64,000 nucleotides of DNA, from the NCBI RefSeq assembly GCF_036924535.1, contig NZ_JAZHRT010000001.1, forward strand, positions 7,254,001 to 7,318,000, written 5' to 3'. The DNA comes from Bradyrhizobium sp. AZCC 2262 (lineage in GTDB: Bacteria; Pseudomonadota; Alphaproteobacteria; Rhizobiales; Xanthobacteraceae). This document shows, one piece after another, positions 17,445 through 26,906 of the stretch (the first letter of the stretch is position 1; each line of letters opens with the position of its first letter). Made by a program: the position numbers and the translations under genes. The notes under the pieces were generated by a model, which made no database searches, was not told where the DNA came from, and worked only from the letters and a program-made list of their open reading frames with translations.

Positions 17445-18392
17445 CTACTTCATCAGTCCTTTTTCCCTGTAGTAGCGGATCGCTCCGGGGTGCAGCGGCA
17501 CCGGGCTGCCGGTCGCGGCCGTCTCGAGCTTGATCTCCCTGCCGGCCGCGTGCGCATTGACGAGTTCGGGAAGCGATTCGAAGATCAGGCTGGTCATCTG
17601 ATAGGCCAGATCGTCGGAGACCGCCGAGCTCGTGACGAGATAGTTGACCACCGCAGCCGTCGGGACGTCCTTGTCCTGGCCGATATAGGTGTTGGCGGGG
17701 ATCGTCGCCGGCACGAAGGGCGGGCCGATCTTGTCGACGACGGCCTTCGGCACCGACACCACGGTGATTTCGGTCGACGTCGAGAGATCCTTCAGCGAGG
17801 CGACGCCGAGGCCGGCCGACTGCAGCGTCGCGTTGAGCTGGCGGTTCTTCATCAGGTCGACGGATTCGGCGAACGGGAGATATTCGACCTTGCCGATGTT
17901 CTTGTAGGTCATGCCGGCGGCCGCCAGGATGGCGCGCGAGTTCAGCTCCGTGCCGGACTTCGGCGCCCCGACCGAGAGGCTCTTGCCCTTGAGGTCGGCG
18001 AGCGTCTTGATGCCACTGTCTGATGTCGCGACGATCTGGATGTAATTCGGATAGATCGCCCCCAGGGTGCGGAGCTTGTCCAGCTTCGACTTGAAGCCGG
18101 CCTCCTCGTCGCCTTCCCATGCCGCCTTGAGCGAGTCGCCGAGCGCAAACGCGAGTTCACCGCGGCCCTGCTGCAGCAGGATCAGGTTCTCGACCGAGGC
18201 CTTGGTGGCCTGCACCTGGGTCTTCACGTTCGCAATCTTGTCGCTGTAGATCTTCCCGATGGCGACGCCGAGCGGATAGTACACGCCGGAAGTTCCGCCG
18301 GTCAGGATGTTGATGAATGACTGCGCATGCGCGCCGGGACCAAAAAATATTGCCGCCGTGGCGACGGCGGCTGCAATCAATCTGGAGTTCAT
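17445..18392 (-). CDS. TAXI-family TRAP solute-binding protein, system 1
   Basis: A 315-residue periplasmic binding protein. The start at 18392 leaves GGAGA nine bases upstream; an ATG at 18401 would directly abut that site. A signal peptide (ending GAHAQS) precedes the family motif GGTSGVYYPLG, followed by ENLILLQQGRGELAFALGDS and LKGKSLSVGAPKSGTELN. TAXI proteins bind ligands such as glutamate or other carboxylates; the ligand here cannot be told. The permease gene follows 117 bases downstream. Confidence 0.92.
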   Translation of the reverse strand: MNSRLIAAAVATAAIFFGPGAHAQSFINILTGGTSGVYYPLGVAIGKIYSDKIANVKTQVQATKASVENLILLQQGRGELAFALGDSLKAAWEGDEEAGFKSKLDKLRTLGAIYPNYIQIVATSDSGIKTLADLKGKSLSVGAPKSGTELNSRAILAAAGMTYKNIGKVEYLPFAESVDLMKNRQLNATLQSAGLGVASLKDLSTSTEITVVSVPKAVVDKIGPPFVPATIPANTYIGQDKDVPTAAVVNYLVTSSAVSDDLAYQMTSLIFESLPELVNAHAAGREIKLETAATGSPVPLHPGAIRYYREKGLMK

Positions 18393-18590
18393 GAAAACCA
18401 TTCTCCAATTATTTTGGCGGGGAAATTGGACGGGCGGCGGCTCCGGGTCAAGCCGTCCGATAAGCTAAAAAAGATGCCCCGACATGCGCCCACAAGGCCC
18501 TTGCCACGGTTACCCAAATTGGACTGAATGCGCCCGCGAAAGGCCCGGGGGACACCGGGTCTGGGAGTTAACGGGGTCTCCGGGGAAAGC

Positions 18591-20618
18591 ATGTCAGCAG
18601 ACAACACAACGCCGCCCAATGACGAGGTCGTTGCGGTATCCGACGAAGCATTGCAGAAGGCGGAATCCTTCGTCGAGGCGGAAGAAGGCGCGGCCAACCG
18701 CCTGATGGGCTGGGCGGGAAAAATTTCGACCGCGATTGCCGTGGTCATGAGCCTGTTTCACCTCTACGCGGCCTACGCGATCGTTCCGACCCAGGAACTG
18801 CGCTACACCCACGTCGCGTTCACGCTGGTTCTCAGTTTCCTGCTGTTTCCGCTGGCGACGCGCTTTCGCAACCGCGTGCGCTGGTGGGACATCGTTCCCG
18901 GGATCGTTGCGGTCGCGACCATCGTCTACGCGCTGTGGGGCGGCGACGACTTTACCGACCGCGCCACCACGCCCGACCGCTGGGACGTGATCGTCGGCAT
19001 CGTCTTCATCGTGCTGCTGCTGGAGGCGACGCGGCGCACGACGGGGGCGATCATGCCTGTCGTCTCGTTGCTGTTCATCGCCTATGCGATGCTCGGTCCG
19101 CACTTGCCGGCGCCCTGGACTCATCGCGGCTATGACGTGGATCGTCTGGTCGGCCATCTCTTCATTACGTTGGAAGGCATTTTTGGCGTCGCGGTCGACG
19201 TGTCGGCGACGCTGATCATCCTGTTCACCATCTATGGCGCGTTTCTGCAGCAATCCGGCGCCGGCAAGTTCTTCATCGATTTCTCGCTGGCCCTGATGGG
19301 CGGCAAGCCGAACAGCGCCGGCCGCACCGTGGTGCTGTCGTCGTTCCTGCTCGGCGGCCCCTCTGGATCGGGCGTCGCCACCACCGTGATGATCGGCACC
19401 GTGGCGTATCCGATGATGGCCAAGGCGGGTTTCGAGAAAAACGCCGCGGGCGGCTTGCTCGCCGCCGGCGGGCTGGGCGCGATTCTGTCACCCCCGGTAC
19501 TGGGCGCCGCCGCGTTCCTGATCGCCGAGTTTCTCAAGATCAGCTATCTCGACGTGATCTGGATGGCGACCATCCCGACCTGTCTCTATTACATGTCGCT
19601 GCTGTTCATGGTCGAACTCGACGCCAAGAAATTCCACGCCAAGGACGTGACTTTCACACCCGAAATGTCGCTCGGCCAGATGACGAAGCGATACGGCTTC
19701 CACTTCATCTCGCTGCTCGCCGTCGTCGTGTTCATGATCATCGGCTATTCGCCATCGCTGTCGGTGTTCTACGCCATCGTCGTCACCTTCGTGCTCAGCT
19801 TCCTGCGCAAGGAAACCGCGCTGATGCCGAAAAAGTTGGTGAAGGCGCTGGCCGACGGCTCGATCGGCGCGCTGAATGCCGCGACCACCTGCGCCTGCGC
19901 CGGCATCGTCGTCGGCATCGTGACACTGACGGGCCTCGGCCTGAAATTCTCGTCGATCGTCATCAGCTATGCCGGCGGCAGCCTGCTGCTGACGGCGATC
20001 TACACCTCGCTGATCGTCTGGATCATCGGCCTCGCGGTGCCGGTGACGGCCTCCTACATCATCTGCGCGGTGATTGCGGCGCCTGCACTGATCAAGCTCG
20101 GCGTGCCCGATTACGCCGCGCACATGTTCATCTTCTACTACGCCGTCCTGTCCGAGGTTTCGCCGCCCACGGCCCTGTCTCCGTTCGCGGCGGCGGCAAT
20201 CACGGGCGGCGACCCCTACAAGACCACCCTGCAATCCTGGAAATACACGCTGCCGGCGTTCCTGGTGCCGTTCGTGTTCGTGCTCGACCCGCAGGGCGTC
20301 GGGCTGCTGCTGTCGATCCCGAAGGGCGGCTCGTGGGTCGATATTGTCGAGATCACGATCAAGACGACCTTCGGCCTGTTGGCGCTGGCGGCATTCGCCC
20401 AGAACTGGGCGCTGCGACAAAATACGCCGGTGGAACGCGGCCTGCTTCTGCTATCCGGGTTGCTGCTGGTGTTTCCAAGCCTGATCGAGGCGATCGTCGA
20501 ATCGATCATCGGCCGCGATATCAGCTACACCTATGTGCCGGGCCTGATCATCGGTCTCGGCGTATTGCTGTGGCAGGCCAGAACGCGGTCGCCAGAGCGG
20601 CCGGCGCTCACGACATAG
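18591..20618 (+). CDS. TRAP transporter fused permease (4TM/12TM, TAXI type), system 2
   Basis: 675 residues. The start at 18591 is chosen because GGGGAAAG lies directly upstream; the frame is open further 5' but without such a site. The layout matches system 1: N-terminal DctQ-like helices, then DctM-like motifs GGPSGSGVATTVMIGTVAYP, LSPPVLGAAAFLIAE, GLAVPVTASYII and HMFIFYYAVLSEVSPPTALSPFAAAA. The gene is divergent from the system 1 binding protein. Its own binding-protein gene follows 26 bases downstream, so gene order is reversed compared with system 1. No DUF1850 partner is present. Confidence 0.93.
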   Translation: MSADNTTPPNDEVVAVSDEALQKAESFVEAEEGAANRLMGWAGKISTAIAVVMSLFHLYAAYAIVPTQELRYTHVAFTLVLSFLLFPLATRFRNRVRWWDIVPGIVAVATIVYALWGGDDFTDRATTPDRWDVIVGIVFIVLLLEATRRTTGAIMPVVSLLFIAYAMLGPHLPAPWTHRGYDVDRLVGHLFITLEGIFGVAVDVSATLIILFTIYGAFLQQSGAGKFFIDFSLALMGGKPNSAGRTVVLSSFLLGGPSGSGVATTVMIGTVAYPMMAKAGFEKNAAGGLLAAGGLGAILSPPVLGAAAFLIAEFLKISYLDVIWMATIPTCLYYMSLLFMVELDAKKFHAKDVTFTPEMSLGQMTKRYGFHFISLLAVVVFMIIGYSPSLSVFYAIVVTFVLSFLRKETALMPKKLVKALADGSIGALNAATTCACAGIVVGIVTLTGLGLKFSSIVISYAGGSLLLTAIYTSLIVWIIGLAVPVTASYIICAVIAAPALIKLGVPDYAAHMFIFYYAVLSEVSPPTALSPFAAAAITGGDPYKTTLQSWKYTLPAFLVPFVFVLDPQGVGLLLSIPKGGSWVDIVEITIKTTFGLLALAAFAQNWALRQNTPVERGLLLLSGLLLVFPSLIEAIVESIIGRDISYTYVPGLIIGLGVLLWQARTRSPERPALTT

Positions 20619-20644
20619 TCAATGAAGGGATTAAGGAGACAAAA

Positions 20645-21604
20645 ATGAAAAAGACCACAGCCATATTGGCGATGACTCTGGGGCTCGCATTCGCGGGCAC
20701 AGCCCACGCCCAGCAGAAGACAATGTCGATCGGAACCGGCGGCACCGGCGGCGTCTATTACCCGCTGGGCGGCGCCGTCGCCAACGTCCTCTCAAAGAGC
20801 CTTCCCAACGTGCAGGCTACCGCCGAGGTGACCGGAGGGTCGGTCGACAACCTCAAACTGATCGGCGCCGGCAAGAGCGAACTGGGCTTCACCATGGCCG
20901 ATGCCGCGCTCGATGCGTTGCAGGGTCAGGACAAGTTCAAGAGTGGCAAGCTGCCGCTGCAGGCGCTGCTTGTGGTCTACCCAAACCGCATGCATGTCGT
21001 GACGGTCGAGGGCACGGGCATCGAGACCATGGCTGACCTGAAGGGCAAGCGTGTCTCGACGGGATCTCCGGGCGGCGCCACTGAAGTGATGGCATTCCGC
21101 GTCATCGAGGCCGCCGGCCTCGACAAGGACAAGGACATGAAGCGCGAACGGCTCGGCGTTGCCGAATCCGTCAATGCCATCAAGGACCGCAAGATCGACG
21201 CGTTCTTCTGGGTCGGCGGCATTCCGACCGCCGCCGTCACCGATCTCGCCGCGACGCCGGGCATGAAGATGAAGCTGATCGACCACGGCGACCTGGCCGA
21301 GAAGATGAACGCCAAATACGGCAAGCTCTATTCGCCGAGCAAGATCAAGGCGGGCTCGTATCCCGGCTACGACAAGGATAATTCCATCACCGAAGTCTGG
21401 AACCTGATCGTCACCGGCGACAAGATGAGCAACGAGGACGCCTACACCATCGTCAAGACGCTGGTGGAGAAGAAGGCCGACATCGTCGCCGTACACAAGG
21501 AAGCCGAGAGCTTTTCGCTCGACAACCAGGTGCAGGAGCGGTCGCCGATCCCGTTCCATCCCGGCGCGCTGAAATATTTCAAGGAAAAAGGTATCGGCGG
21601 CTAG
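20645..21604 (+). CDS. TAXI-family TRAP solute-binding protein, system 2
   Basis: A 319-residue periplasmic binding protein. AAGGAGA is placed before the ATG at 20645. The signal peptide (MKKTTAILAMTLGLAFAGTA then HAQ) is followed by GTGGTGGVYYPLGGAVANVL, the TAXI signature, and by LKGKRVSTGSPGGATEV. The C-terminal segment RSPIPFHPGALKYFKEKGI is close to that of the system 1 protein (PVPLHPGAIRYYREKGL). It delivers a solute to the permease encoded just upstream. A strong terminator follows. Confidence 0.93.
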   Translation: MKKTTAILAMTLGLAFAGTAHAQQKTMSIGTGGTGGVYYPLGGAVANVLSKSLPNVQATAEVTGGSVDNLKLIGAGKSELGFTMADAALDALQGQDKFKSGKLPLQALLVVYPNRMHVVTVEGTGIETMADLKGKRVSTGSPGGATEVMAFRVIEAAGLDKDKDMKRERLGVAESVNAIKDRKIDAFFWVGGIPTAAVTDLAATPGMKMKLIDHGDLAEKMNAKYGKLYSPSKIKAGSYPGYDKDNSITEVWNLIVTGDKMSNEDAYTIVKTLVEKKADIVAVHKEAESFSLDNQVQERSPIPFHPGALKYFKEKGIGG

Positions 21605-21632
21605 GTATCCGCTCCGTCCACTACGAAGCTTC

Positions 21633-21670
21633 AAATGACCGCGGTCAGATGGCCCGCGGTCATTTCTTTG
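21633..21670 (+). terminator. Intrinsic terminator after TAXI system 2
   Basis: A 12-bp perfect stem (21633-21644 with 21654-21665), 9-base loop, followed by a short T-rich stretch (TTTCTTTG). It lies 29 bases after the binding-protein stop codon. Confidence 0.85.
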
Positions 21671-21712
21671 CACGATGGGAACCCAGCGCAGCCAACTGCC
21701 GTTGGCTGACGG

Positions 21713-22981
21713 TTGAAACCGTGCGAGCACGCTTTGGGCACCACCGTCAGAACACAGACCGTCGAGCGGGCACTGGATGCGCTGAATTTCTTTCTCGCCG
21801 ACGTACGGGATGGCCTCGGCCCCTATCTCGCGATCTACCTCCTGACAGAACAGAAATGGGACGAGGCCTCGATCGGCGTGGTGATGTCGGTGGCCGCCAT
21901 TGCAGGTATCATCGCCCAGACGCCCGCCGGCGCGCTGATCGACCGCTCAACGGCCAAGCGTGCATTGATGGTGATGGCGGCCATCCTCGTCACCCTTTCC
22001 TGCGTCGCCTTGCCGCTGATCCACCGCTTCGAGCTGGTCGCGGCAACGCAGGCGGTCGCAGCCGCCGCGGGCGCGATTTTTGCTCCTGCGGTTGCGGCCG
22101 TGACGCTCGGCATCGTCGGCCCGCGCGCCTTTGCCCGCCGCACCGGCCGCAACGAGGCCTTCAACCATGCCGGCAATGCGGTGGCTGCCGCCATTGCCGG
22201 CGTCACGGCCTATTCGTTCGGCCCCATCGTGGTGTTCTGGCTCCTCGCCGCGATGGCGGTCGCGAGCATCTTCGCCACGATGTCGATCCCATCGGACGCA
22301 ATCGACCATCATGTCGCGCGCGGCCTCAACGATACGACGGAAAAGGATGGCAGCCGGCACGACATGCCGTCCGGCTTTCAGGTGCTCCTGACCTGCAGGC
22401 CGCTGCTGATTTTTTCGGTTGCGACGGTCGCATTCCATTTTTCGAATGCGGCGATGCTGCCGTTGCTCGGGCAGAAGCTGGCGCTCGTCAACCGTGACCT
22501 CGGCACCACACTGATGTCGGTCTGTATTATCGCCGCCCAAATGGTGATGGTGCCGGTCGCGATGTTGGTCGGACGCAAGGCGGATGTTTGGGGACGCAAG
22601 CCGATCTTCGCCGTCGCGCTGGCTGTGTTGATGCTGCGCGGCATGCTCTATCCGCTCTCCGACAATCCTTACTGGCTGCTGTCGGTCCAGTTGCTTGACG
22701 GCGTCGGTGCCGGAATTTTCGGCGCGCTGTTCCCGCTCGTCGTCGCCGATCTCACGCGCGGCACCGGACATTTCAATATCAGCCAGGGCGCGATTGCGAC
22801 CGCCGCCGGCCTTGGCGGCGCGCTCAGCACCACGGCCGCAGGCCTTATCGTCGTCAAGGCCGGCTACAGTGCGGCATTCCTCTTTCTGGCGGCAGTCGCT
22901 GGTGCAGGGCTGATCGGATTTGCGACCATGATGCCGGAGACATTCCGGCGTGCGCAGGATGAGGGACGGCTTGGCGGCTAA
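21713..22981 (+). CDS. MFS transporter
   Basis: 422 residues with twelve predicted membrane helices and a cytoplasmic loop (about residues 195-220) in the middle. The loop after helix 2 carries AGALIDRSTAKRALM, a form of the MFS A-motif; the equivalent in the second half is LVGRKADVWGRKP. The start is uncertain: TTG at 21713 is the furthest upstream option, and TTG at 21734 is also possible. It is probably a proton-driven efflux pump; the substrate is unknown. The terminator at 21633 separates it from the TRAP operon. Confidence 0.85.
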   Translation: MKPCEHALGTTVRTQTVERALDALNFFLADVRDGLGPYLAIYLLTEQKWDEASIGVVMSVAAIAGIIAQTPAGALIDRSTAKRALMVMAAILVTLSCVALPLIHRFELVAATQAVAAAAGAIFAPAVAAVTLGIVGPRAFARRTGRNEAFNHAGNAVAAAIAGVTAYSFGPIVVFWLLAAMAVASIFATMSIPSDAIDHHVARGLNDTTEKDGSRHDMPSGFQVLLTCRPLLIFSVATVAFHFSNAAMLPLLGQKLALVNRDLGTTLMSVCIIAAQMVMVPVAMLVGRKADVWGRKPIFAVALAVLMLRGMLYPLSDNPYWLLSVQLLDGVGAGIFGALFPLVVADLTRGTGHFNISQGAIATAAGLGGALSTTAAGLIVVKAGYSAAFLFLAAVAGAGLIGFATMMPETFRRAQDEGRLGG

Positions 22982-23408
22982 AGGATAGCGTCTGCCGTTT
23001 TTTTCGAGGCAACTGTCGAACTCGACCGCGTTTGCCGAACACCGCGCGGTCATTTTATATGCTGACAAAAAGTTGTGCGTTGCGTCATTGCTGCTCCCGC
23101 GAAGAAAAGGCGGAAGACGGTGCGCAAGCCGCGAACATCGCGGCGCCGACAAGCGACACAGGTGTTAACGCGCGGGACTGATCAGATTTTGCACAGGCAA
23201 GGCATCAGCTCACTGAAAGCCCATGAAATGGATGGGCTTATCCGATCTTCGGCAACGGACCGCTGAGCCAGGACGATTTCCTAAAACTTTTATTCTTGTC
23301 GGCGGCTTTAACCCTACTGAAGTAATCCTGTGACCCTCCGCAAATTTCCGTAATTGCGACCTCAACGCGGATGTACCAATGGCGCCGGGGTATCTGTTGG
23401 AGGGCGGC
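22982..23408. other. Intergenic region without a recognised gene
   Basis: Between the MFS gene and the REC-EAL gene. Short open frames here have no convincing ribosome-binding site or recognisable domain. No repeat or terminator stands out. The promoter of the REC-EAL gene is presumably in the last part. Confidence 0.4.
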
Positions 23409-24626
23409 ATGGAGCAGGTCATCTTTAGCGAGCATTCGCGCGCAACGCACTTCGGGCATCGGAAGCTGGCGCCCAGAGCCTGCGTCGTCGACAGCAAAAA
23501 GCACCTCCGATTGTTCCTTTCCGACGCTCTCGAGGATCTCGGCTTCGTGACCTGCGAATGCGGTCAGGCCGGCGATTTGGCGGGCATATTGCAGGCGGAG
23601 CAGCCGGACCTGATCGTGCTCAGCGTGTGTGTCGACGGCATCAATGTCGGCGAAATTCTCGAGGTCATTGTCCGCAAGAATTTCGGCGGCAAGGTCCTCG
23701 TCATCGGTCAACCCGACTCGATCATGGTAAAGGCCGTCAGGCAAATTGGCGACGAATACGGCATTGCCATGCTGCCCTCGTTGCAGACGCCGTTCGGCGC
23801 GGCGAGCCTGCGCGCCAGCGTCGCGGCGCTGCTGCCGGTCGAGCCGGCGCCAAGTCCCGCCGTCGATGTCGCCGAGGCCCTGAAGGCCGGCTGGCTCGAA
23901 TTGTGGTATCAGCAGAAGGTCAACATCCGCACGCTGGTTCCCAGTGGGGCGGAAGCACTGGTCCGGATGCGGCATCCCGCCTGGGGCGTGGTCCCGCCGG
24001 CCTATTTCATTCCCGACGACAAGGATCCGCATTTTCGTAAGCTGTCCGAATTCGTGGTCGGTCGCGCCATCGAGGACTGGCGCTATCTGCTGGAGAGCCA
24101 GGGTCCGGTCGACCTTTCGATCAACCTGCCGGTATCGTTCTTCGGCAACGCCGCGGCGGTGCGCGATCTGTGCCGCGCCATGCCCACCCACCCCGCCTTC
24201 GGCGGTCTTTTAATCGAAATCAACAGCAGCGAAGTGATCGAGCATCCGGACCTGGCGGTGGACGCCGCAAGACGCCTGCGCTTGCACAATATCGCGATCG
24301 CCATCGACAATGTCGGCGCGGAATGGCCGTCTCTCCTGGAACTGCGGAGCTTCCCGTTCGTCGAGCTGAAGGTCGACCAGCAATACATCAACGGCTGCGC
24401 GGACGACCGGCTGAAGCAAACGGTATGCCGGCGCATCGTCGAACTGGCCCGGGACAACGGCGCCCGCGCCGTCGCCCAGGGCGTGGAGACCCGCGCCGAT
24501 TTTCTCGCCGCGCACGACATGGGGTTCGATCTGGTCCAGGGCTACCTGTTCGGCAAGCCGGTGGCGGTGCGGAAATTTGCCCGGGCGCGCCCTCAGCTCG
24601 CGGCCGGTTCCGACAAGATGCCCTGA
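23409..24626 (+). CDS. REC-like plus degenerate EAL domain protein
   Basis: 405 residues from the ATG at 23409, which has GGAGG at 23399-23403; an earlier ATG at 23379 lacks one. Residues 22-142 resemble a response-regulator receiver, but the acidic pair reads VVDS and the phospho-acceptor position in LIVLS is Ser, so it is probably not phosphorylated. Residues 155-395 form an EAL domain: E182 (EAL), N239, E270, D300, K321 and Q377 are present. The second Asp of the DD pair is Asn301, and the glutamate of the A-E-G-V-E motif is Gln357. Two metal/catalytic positions are thus changed. A c-di-GMP-binding or protein-contact role is more likely than phosphodiesterase activity. Confidence 0.88.
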   Translation: MEQVIFSEHSRATHFGHRKLAPRACVVDSKKHLRLFLSDALEDLGFVTCECGQAGDLAGILQAEQPDLIVLSVCVDGINVGEILEVIVRKNFGGKVLVIGQPDSIMVKAVRQIGDEYGIAMLPSLQTPFGAASLRASVAALLPVEPAPSPAVDVAEALKAGWLELWYQQKVNIRTLVPSGAEALVRMRHPAWGVVPPAYFIPDDKDPHFRKLSEFVVGRAIEDWRYLLESQGPVDLSINLPVSFFGNAAAVRDLCRAMPTHPAFGGLLIEINSSEVIEHPDLAVDAARRLRLHNIAIAIDNVGAEWPSLLELRSFPFVELKVDQQYINGCADDRLKQTVCRRIVELARDNGARAVAQGVETRADFLAAHDMGFDLVQGYLFGKPVAVRKFARARPQLAAGSDKMP

Positions 24627-24633
24627 GCGGGGC

Positions 24634-25113
24634 TTACTCGAACTTCATGTCGATGCATTTCGAGATGTCGGAGCCGAGGCCGGACGAGATGATGATGCAA
24701 CCACGCACCTTCGGCGCATTGTTGTCGCTGGCCCACACCGCATAGCCGCCAGGACCGAAGAACGAATTGGTGTTCGGCGCCTCGGTTTCGGTGGCATCGA
24801 ACGAATAGCTCGAATCGGCATCGAAGATACGGGGCTTCTTGGTGCAGCCGCCGTCGGCCTGCACGTTGATGACTTCCTTGTTGTCCCGCGTCAGCGCCAG
24901 TGAGACCTGGCAGCGGAAATACTCCGATGTCTTGGTGTTGAACACATAAGCATAGGATTTGCAGGTCGAGGTGTTGAGCTTGCCCGCGCTCAATCCCCGG
25001 CTACAGGCGATCCGCTGGTTGTTGGAGAGCTTGAAATCGTCGGCCTGTGCCGCTTGAGCCAGTGTCATGAACGACAGCGCAACACCAAGACCGATCTTCA
25101 TGACGTGGTTCAT
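24634..25113 (-). CDS. Secreted protein of unknown function
   Basis: 159 residues from the ATG at 25113 (an AGGG lies 9 bases upstream). The signal peptide ends around AAQADD. The mature part has six cysteines (ACSRG, TCKSY, FRCQV, GGCTK, RGCII, KCID), suggesting disulfides in the periplasm or outside the cell. I do not recognise a family. It is convergent with the REC-EAL gene, 7 bases apart. Confidence 0.7.
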   Translation of the reverse strand: MNHVMKIGLGVALSFMTLAQAAQADDFKLSNNQRIACSRGLSAGKLNTSTCKSYAYVFNTKTSEYFRCQVSLALTRDNKEVINVQADGGCTKKPRIFDADSSYSFDATETEAPNTNSFFGPGGYAVWASDNNAPKVRGCIIISSGLGSDISKCIDMKFE

Positions 25114-25312
25114 CCTGACCATCCCTATGAGGTTTTTCGCAATGTATGCTTGTAGCCGGAAAGGCGAACATAGTCGCGAAGTCGAACGCGGGGAATCACA
25201 AAGTCTCAAGGGCGGCGTGATGCGTCGAAGGTGCCAATTGACGGCACAATGCCGTTCGTGATTTGTTCAAAACGTGGGGCAAGAGGCCGAATGGCTGCGG
25301 GGAGGATGGATG

Positions 25313-25618
25313 ATGACGAGCATTTCAACGAAGACGGTTTTGACGGTGGCCGTCCTTGCGGGGTTTTCGACGTGCGCATTTGCGCAAGCCGCGGCGCCGA
25401 CACCCTGGGAGCTGAAGCCGGACATGGGCTATGCCTACGGCAAGGACGGCAAGACGCTGTCCTACAAGATGGGCACCAACAATGCCGGCACGCTGCTGAA
25501 AGGCGCCAAGAAGGTGCCGAAGGGCACCTTGTTCTTCATCGGCGAGAATGGACAGCTTTACATGCGGTCCGGCCCTTATCTGGAGGGCGACGGCAGGTTC
25601 ATGTTCGGGTCGAATTGA
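25313..25618 (+). CDS. Small secreted protein of unknown function
   Basis: 101 residues. GGGGAGGA at 25299-25306 best fits the ATG at 25313; the ATG at 25310 is also possible. The signal peptide (VLTVAVLAGFSTCAFAQA) precedes a mature domain of about 75 residues with DMGYAYGKDGKTLSYKMGT and KKVPKGTLFFIGENGQLYM. Proteins like this are common in Bradyrhizobium; the function is unknown. A half-copy of the repeat described at 26907 follows the stop codon (25619-25660). Confidence 0.7.
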   Translation: MTSISTKTVLTVAVLAGFSTCAFAQAAAPTPWELKPDMGYAYGKDGKTLSYKMGTNNAGTLLKGAKKVPKGTLFFIGENGQLYMRSGPYLEGDGRFMFGSN

Positions 25619-25663
25619 GGGGACTCTTCCCCTCTCCCCCTGTGGGAGAAGAGAAGAAGCAAC

Positions 25664-26860
25664 CTAAAACGCCGCCGCCAATTCCTTCGCACCGGGCTTG
25701 GCGCTGTTGAAATCCATCCGCTCGTCGGTGACGCCAAGCAGTTTCGCCACCGTGTTGTGGCGAATCGCGACGGGATTGCGCTCATAGCCGCCGCGCTGGA
25801 AGAAATTCGAGGTCGGCACTTGTTCGCGCATCGCCTGCGGCATGGTCACCATGTCGAGGCCGGTGCCGTCGCCGGTCAGGTTCATCATTTCGAGTTCGGC
25901 GCCCGAAAGCGGGCGATTGTAGCCCTTGGCACGCGCGAAGATCACGGATGTCAGCAGCTTGTGGGTCTGCAGCATCGGCCCGACGTCGCTATCGAGCACC
26001 ATGGCGTGCACGGCCCAGCCCTGCGGGGTATTGGCGAGCTTCTCATGCTCGGACCACGTGTCCGGCACGGTGCGCGTGAACGCCACCATCTTTTTCAGCA
26101 CCGCAAGCTTGTGATCCATCGCCTTGCGCGGCGCACCCGACAACGTGGCGGCCCTTGCCGTCAGCTCCTTGATGAATTCGTGGCCCTGTTCGGCCAGCAA
26201 TTCTACGCTGTTGGTGGTGAGCAACTGATTGTAGCCGATCGCGGTCGAGATCGCACGGGAGCCCGGCCGCGAGGCGCTCAAGCCCGACTGCATATCGTGA
26301 TTGCCGGTGCCGCCGGTCTCGAACGAATAGACCCGCACCGCCTGCTCGCGCGTCAGGCCGGCAGCCAGCGCATAGCGGGCATAGGCGCGCTTGAACTCGA
26401 CTTCAGATGACGGCCGCTGCGGCACGAACTGGAAATTGTCCGCAGCAGCTTTCAGGAGATCGGCGACGACCGGAATCGGCTTGCGCTCGCGCGGCGGCTT
26501 CTCTTCCTCCGGCTCCGGATTCACCGGGCGCTTCGGACCGTTATAGACCGGCGGCTGCGTCAGCACGTAATCGTCGAGCGCAATGGTCTGGCGTTCCCGG
26601 CGCTTGGCGTTGCGGCCCTTTCGCTTCTCGGAGATCGAAGACCAATAGGCGCCCGCCTCCTCCTCAAACGCGGCGCGCGCTTCCTGATACTCTTTCAGCT
26701 TGCGGCGATATTCCGCGATCGCCTGCGGCGAGGCCGCCTGTGCCGTCGCATCGGCGATCGAGGGAGGGAGTATGTCCGCGTCTATCGCCATTGCGGGCAC
26801 GCCCGCGAACAGCGCGAGCGTGACAAATCCGGAACCCATGCGAATCAATTGCAGGCGCAT
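25664..26860 (-). CDS. Secreted protein with a lysozyme-like segment
   Basis: 398 residues with a signal peptide (GFVTLALFAGVPAMA). Residues 45-125 are charged and proline-rich with a probable coiled coil (EYRRKLKEYQEARAAFEEEA). Residues 155-300 contain YARYALAAGLTREQAVRVYSFETGGTG, and TAIGYNQLL about 25 residues later. This resembles the SLT/lysozyme pattern of a catalytic Glu in a helix followed by a G-x-x-Q strand, with the Glu in SFETGG as candidate. The assignment is inference; no close family is recognised. A periplasmic peptidoglycan-related role is possible. No strong ribosome-binding site is seen, so the start is uncertain. Confidence 0.65.
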   Translation of the reverse strand: MRLQLIRMGSGFVTLALFAGVPAMAIDADILPPSIADATAQAASPQAIAEYRRKLKEYQEARAAFEEEAGAYWSSISEKRKGRNAKRRERQTIALDDYVLTQPPVYNGPKRPVNPEPEEEKPPRERKPIPVVADLLKAAADNFQFVPQRPSSEVEFKRAYARYALAAGLTREQAVRVYSFETGGTGNHDMQSGLSASRPGSRAISTAIGYNQLLTTNSVELLAEQGHEFIKELTARAATLSGAPRKAMDHKLAVLKKMVAFTRTVPDTWSEHEKLANTPQGWAVHAMVLDSDVGPMLQTHKLLTSVIFARAKGYNRPLSGAELEMMNLTGDGTGLDMVTMPQAMREQVPTSNFFQRGGYERNPVAIRHNTVAKLLGVTDERMDFNSAKPGAKELAAAF

Positions 26861-26906
26861 GGCCCCGTTGTAGCAAGCGCACCCGCGAAGTCAGCCCCGA
26901 AAGGAT

